From Kitasatospora phosalacinea (GTDB taxonomy: Bacteria; Actinomycetota; Actinomycetes; Streptomycetales; Streptomycetaceae), in contig NZ_JNYE01000050.1 of assembly GCF_000717185.1 (NCBI RefSeq), positions 1-64,000 of the forward strand: a stretch of DNA of 64,000 nucleotides. Direction: 5' to 3'. The notes below the pieces were generated by a model, which saw nothing but the letters and a program-made list of their open reading frames with translations, searched no databases and had not been told where the DNA came from. Within the stretch, counting starts at the first letter, position 1; the number at the start of each line of letters is the position of its first letter. The position numbers were made by a program, and so were the translations under genes. Below, one piece after another: positions 63,272 through 64,000 of the stretch.

Positions 63272-63316
63272 ACTCGGACGAGTGGTGGGCCCGCGGCCGG
63301 AAGCACTCGTCCGAGT
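63272..63316. repeat. Inverted pair of ACTCGGACGAGT-type near-palindromes beside oriC
   Basis: actcggacgagtg (63272-63284) and its complement cactcgtccgagt (63304-63316) flank a 19-base loop. Each arm is itself a near-palindrome (ACTCG-GA-CGAGT). It lies between dnaA and the DnaA-box field. Confidence 0.8.
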
Positions 63317-63552
63317 GCACGGCGGCCCCTTCCGCGGACCGCGGCGGCCGCCGCGTAGTAGGGGGCGGCCGATCGAACGCGGCGAGGGTTCCGGCGGTGG
63401 CCGGATCGCGCCGATCGGGGCCGGCCGGGTCGGGCCGGGGGTGTGGAAGGGCCTGCGGCGGGGCAGGAATCCGGGTGCCGGCCCGTTCCCCGGGCCCGCC
63501 GCCGCACCGAACGTCTGCGCAGCCAATCGAACGTTTCGGGTGCGCACCCCGG

Positions 63553-64000
63553 TTTTCCACAGGAACGGGTGGGTTCTCCCCGTCCACAGGGTGCGCGGGG
63601 CCGAGTTATCCAGAGGTTCCTCCACAGGTGGATCGCCGCTACGCTCTTCGGCGCAGGTCAACCACCTGTGGACTTGTGCACAACGGTTATCCACAGCCTG
63701 TGGAGAACTGAGGCCCCGTCAGCCGGTCCACAGGGTTATCCACCGGCTGTCCACAGGAACGGGTGAGTTATCCCCAGGTTTTCCACAGCTGCGTCCACAG
63801 TTCGGCAACATCAACTCCCTTGTCAGCCCTGGGTGTGAAAGGCGTCACGTGATGTTGATCGGGAGCGGTGGATAACTCGGGCGATTTCTGTGGACACAGC
63901 TGTGGATAACCTGTGGATACTCAGCGTGCCCTGTGGATTACTCTCGGTTGTCCACAGCAGGGCCTGGTTGTCCACAGCCGCCGTCCACAGGTCCTGTGGA
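63553..64000. other. oriC: oriC DnaA-box field (continues past the right edge)
   Basis: Dense DnaA boxes on both strands. Exact or near matches include TTTTCCACA 63553 and 63779, TTATCCACA 63687, TTGTCCACA 63948 and 63968, and reverse-strand tgtggataa 63901, with many one-off variants such as ttatccacc 63736, ttatcccca 63768, ggtggataa 63867, tgtggatac 63912 and tgtggatta 63932. Bases 63185-63552 before the field carry the palindrome pair and otherwise nothing recognisable. Placement between dnaA and (off window) dnaN is standard. Confidence 0.95.

Noticed and set aside
63844..63857. CACGTG core near oriC as parS
   Set aside because: Flanks (gcgtcacgtgatgt) do not match the GTTYCACGTGRAAC pattern.

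Overview
The window is GC-rich actinobacterial chromosome from a Streptomycetaceae member (Streptomyces, Kitasatospora or a close relative). The gene order rpsF-ssb-rpsR-rplI-(MATE)-dnaB, ino1, cca, murJ, sigM, trxB-trxA, parB-parA, rsmG, jag, yidC, yidD, rnpA, rpmH, dnaA, oriC is the conserved origin-proximal core of Streptomyces. The oriC DnaA-box field starts after dnaA (63.1 kb) and runs off the right edge.

Left part (1-12.5 kb): the N-terminus of a Kgd/SucA-type 2-oxoglutarate dehydrogenase, then a compact aromatic type II polyketide locus. It has a four-gene minus-strand operon (acyltransferase, O-methyltransferase, FAD hydroxylase, SnoaL-fold protein), a divergent DpsC-like priming ketosynthase with Ser in place of the catalytic Cys, a SARP activator, and a minimal PKS (KS alpha, chain-length factor, ACP). 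No ketoreductase or dedicated aromatase/cyclase is visible. Two flavin/NAD(P)H quinone-reductase-type genes follow.

Middle part (12.7-43 kb): a K+ channel with RCK domain, molybdenum cofactor genes (moeA, a DUF6457-like gene, mobA) interrupted by a LAxTG sortase substrate, an MBL-fold hydrolase, manA, an HD protein, an Eis-like acetyltransferase, a tRNA-like gene with an odd anticodon arm, dnaB carrying a large LAGLIDADG intein, a MATE exporter, the rpsF-ssb-rpsR-rplI operon, cell-wall genes (FemX-like, alanine-racemase-like, GT87, class A PBP), a PadR regulator with a triple operator upstream of ino1, a CHAP amidase, an MFS transporter and cca.

Right part (43-64 kb): a DUF6049 secreted/membrane protein, murJ, a separate membrane pseudokinase with an extracytoplasmic discoidin-like domain, sigM and its frameshifted anti-sigma gene, trxB-trxA behind a textbook SigR promoter, parB-parA, and the dnaA-side cluster to oriC. 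Twelve ParB-binding parS-like palindromes are scattered from 13.9 to 58.1 kb and cluster at 51-58 kb. Four of them are embedded in one reading frame in the tail of SigM. Together the right half couples replication initiation, origin segregation, envelope synthesis and redox homeostasis.
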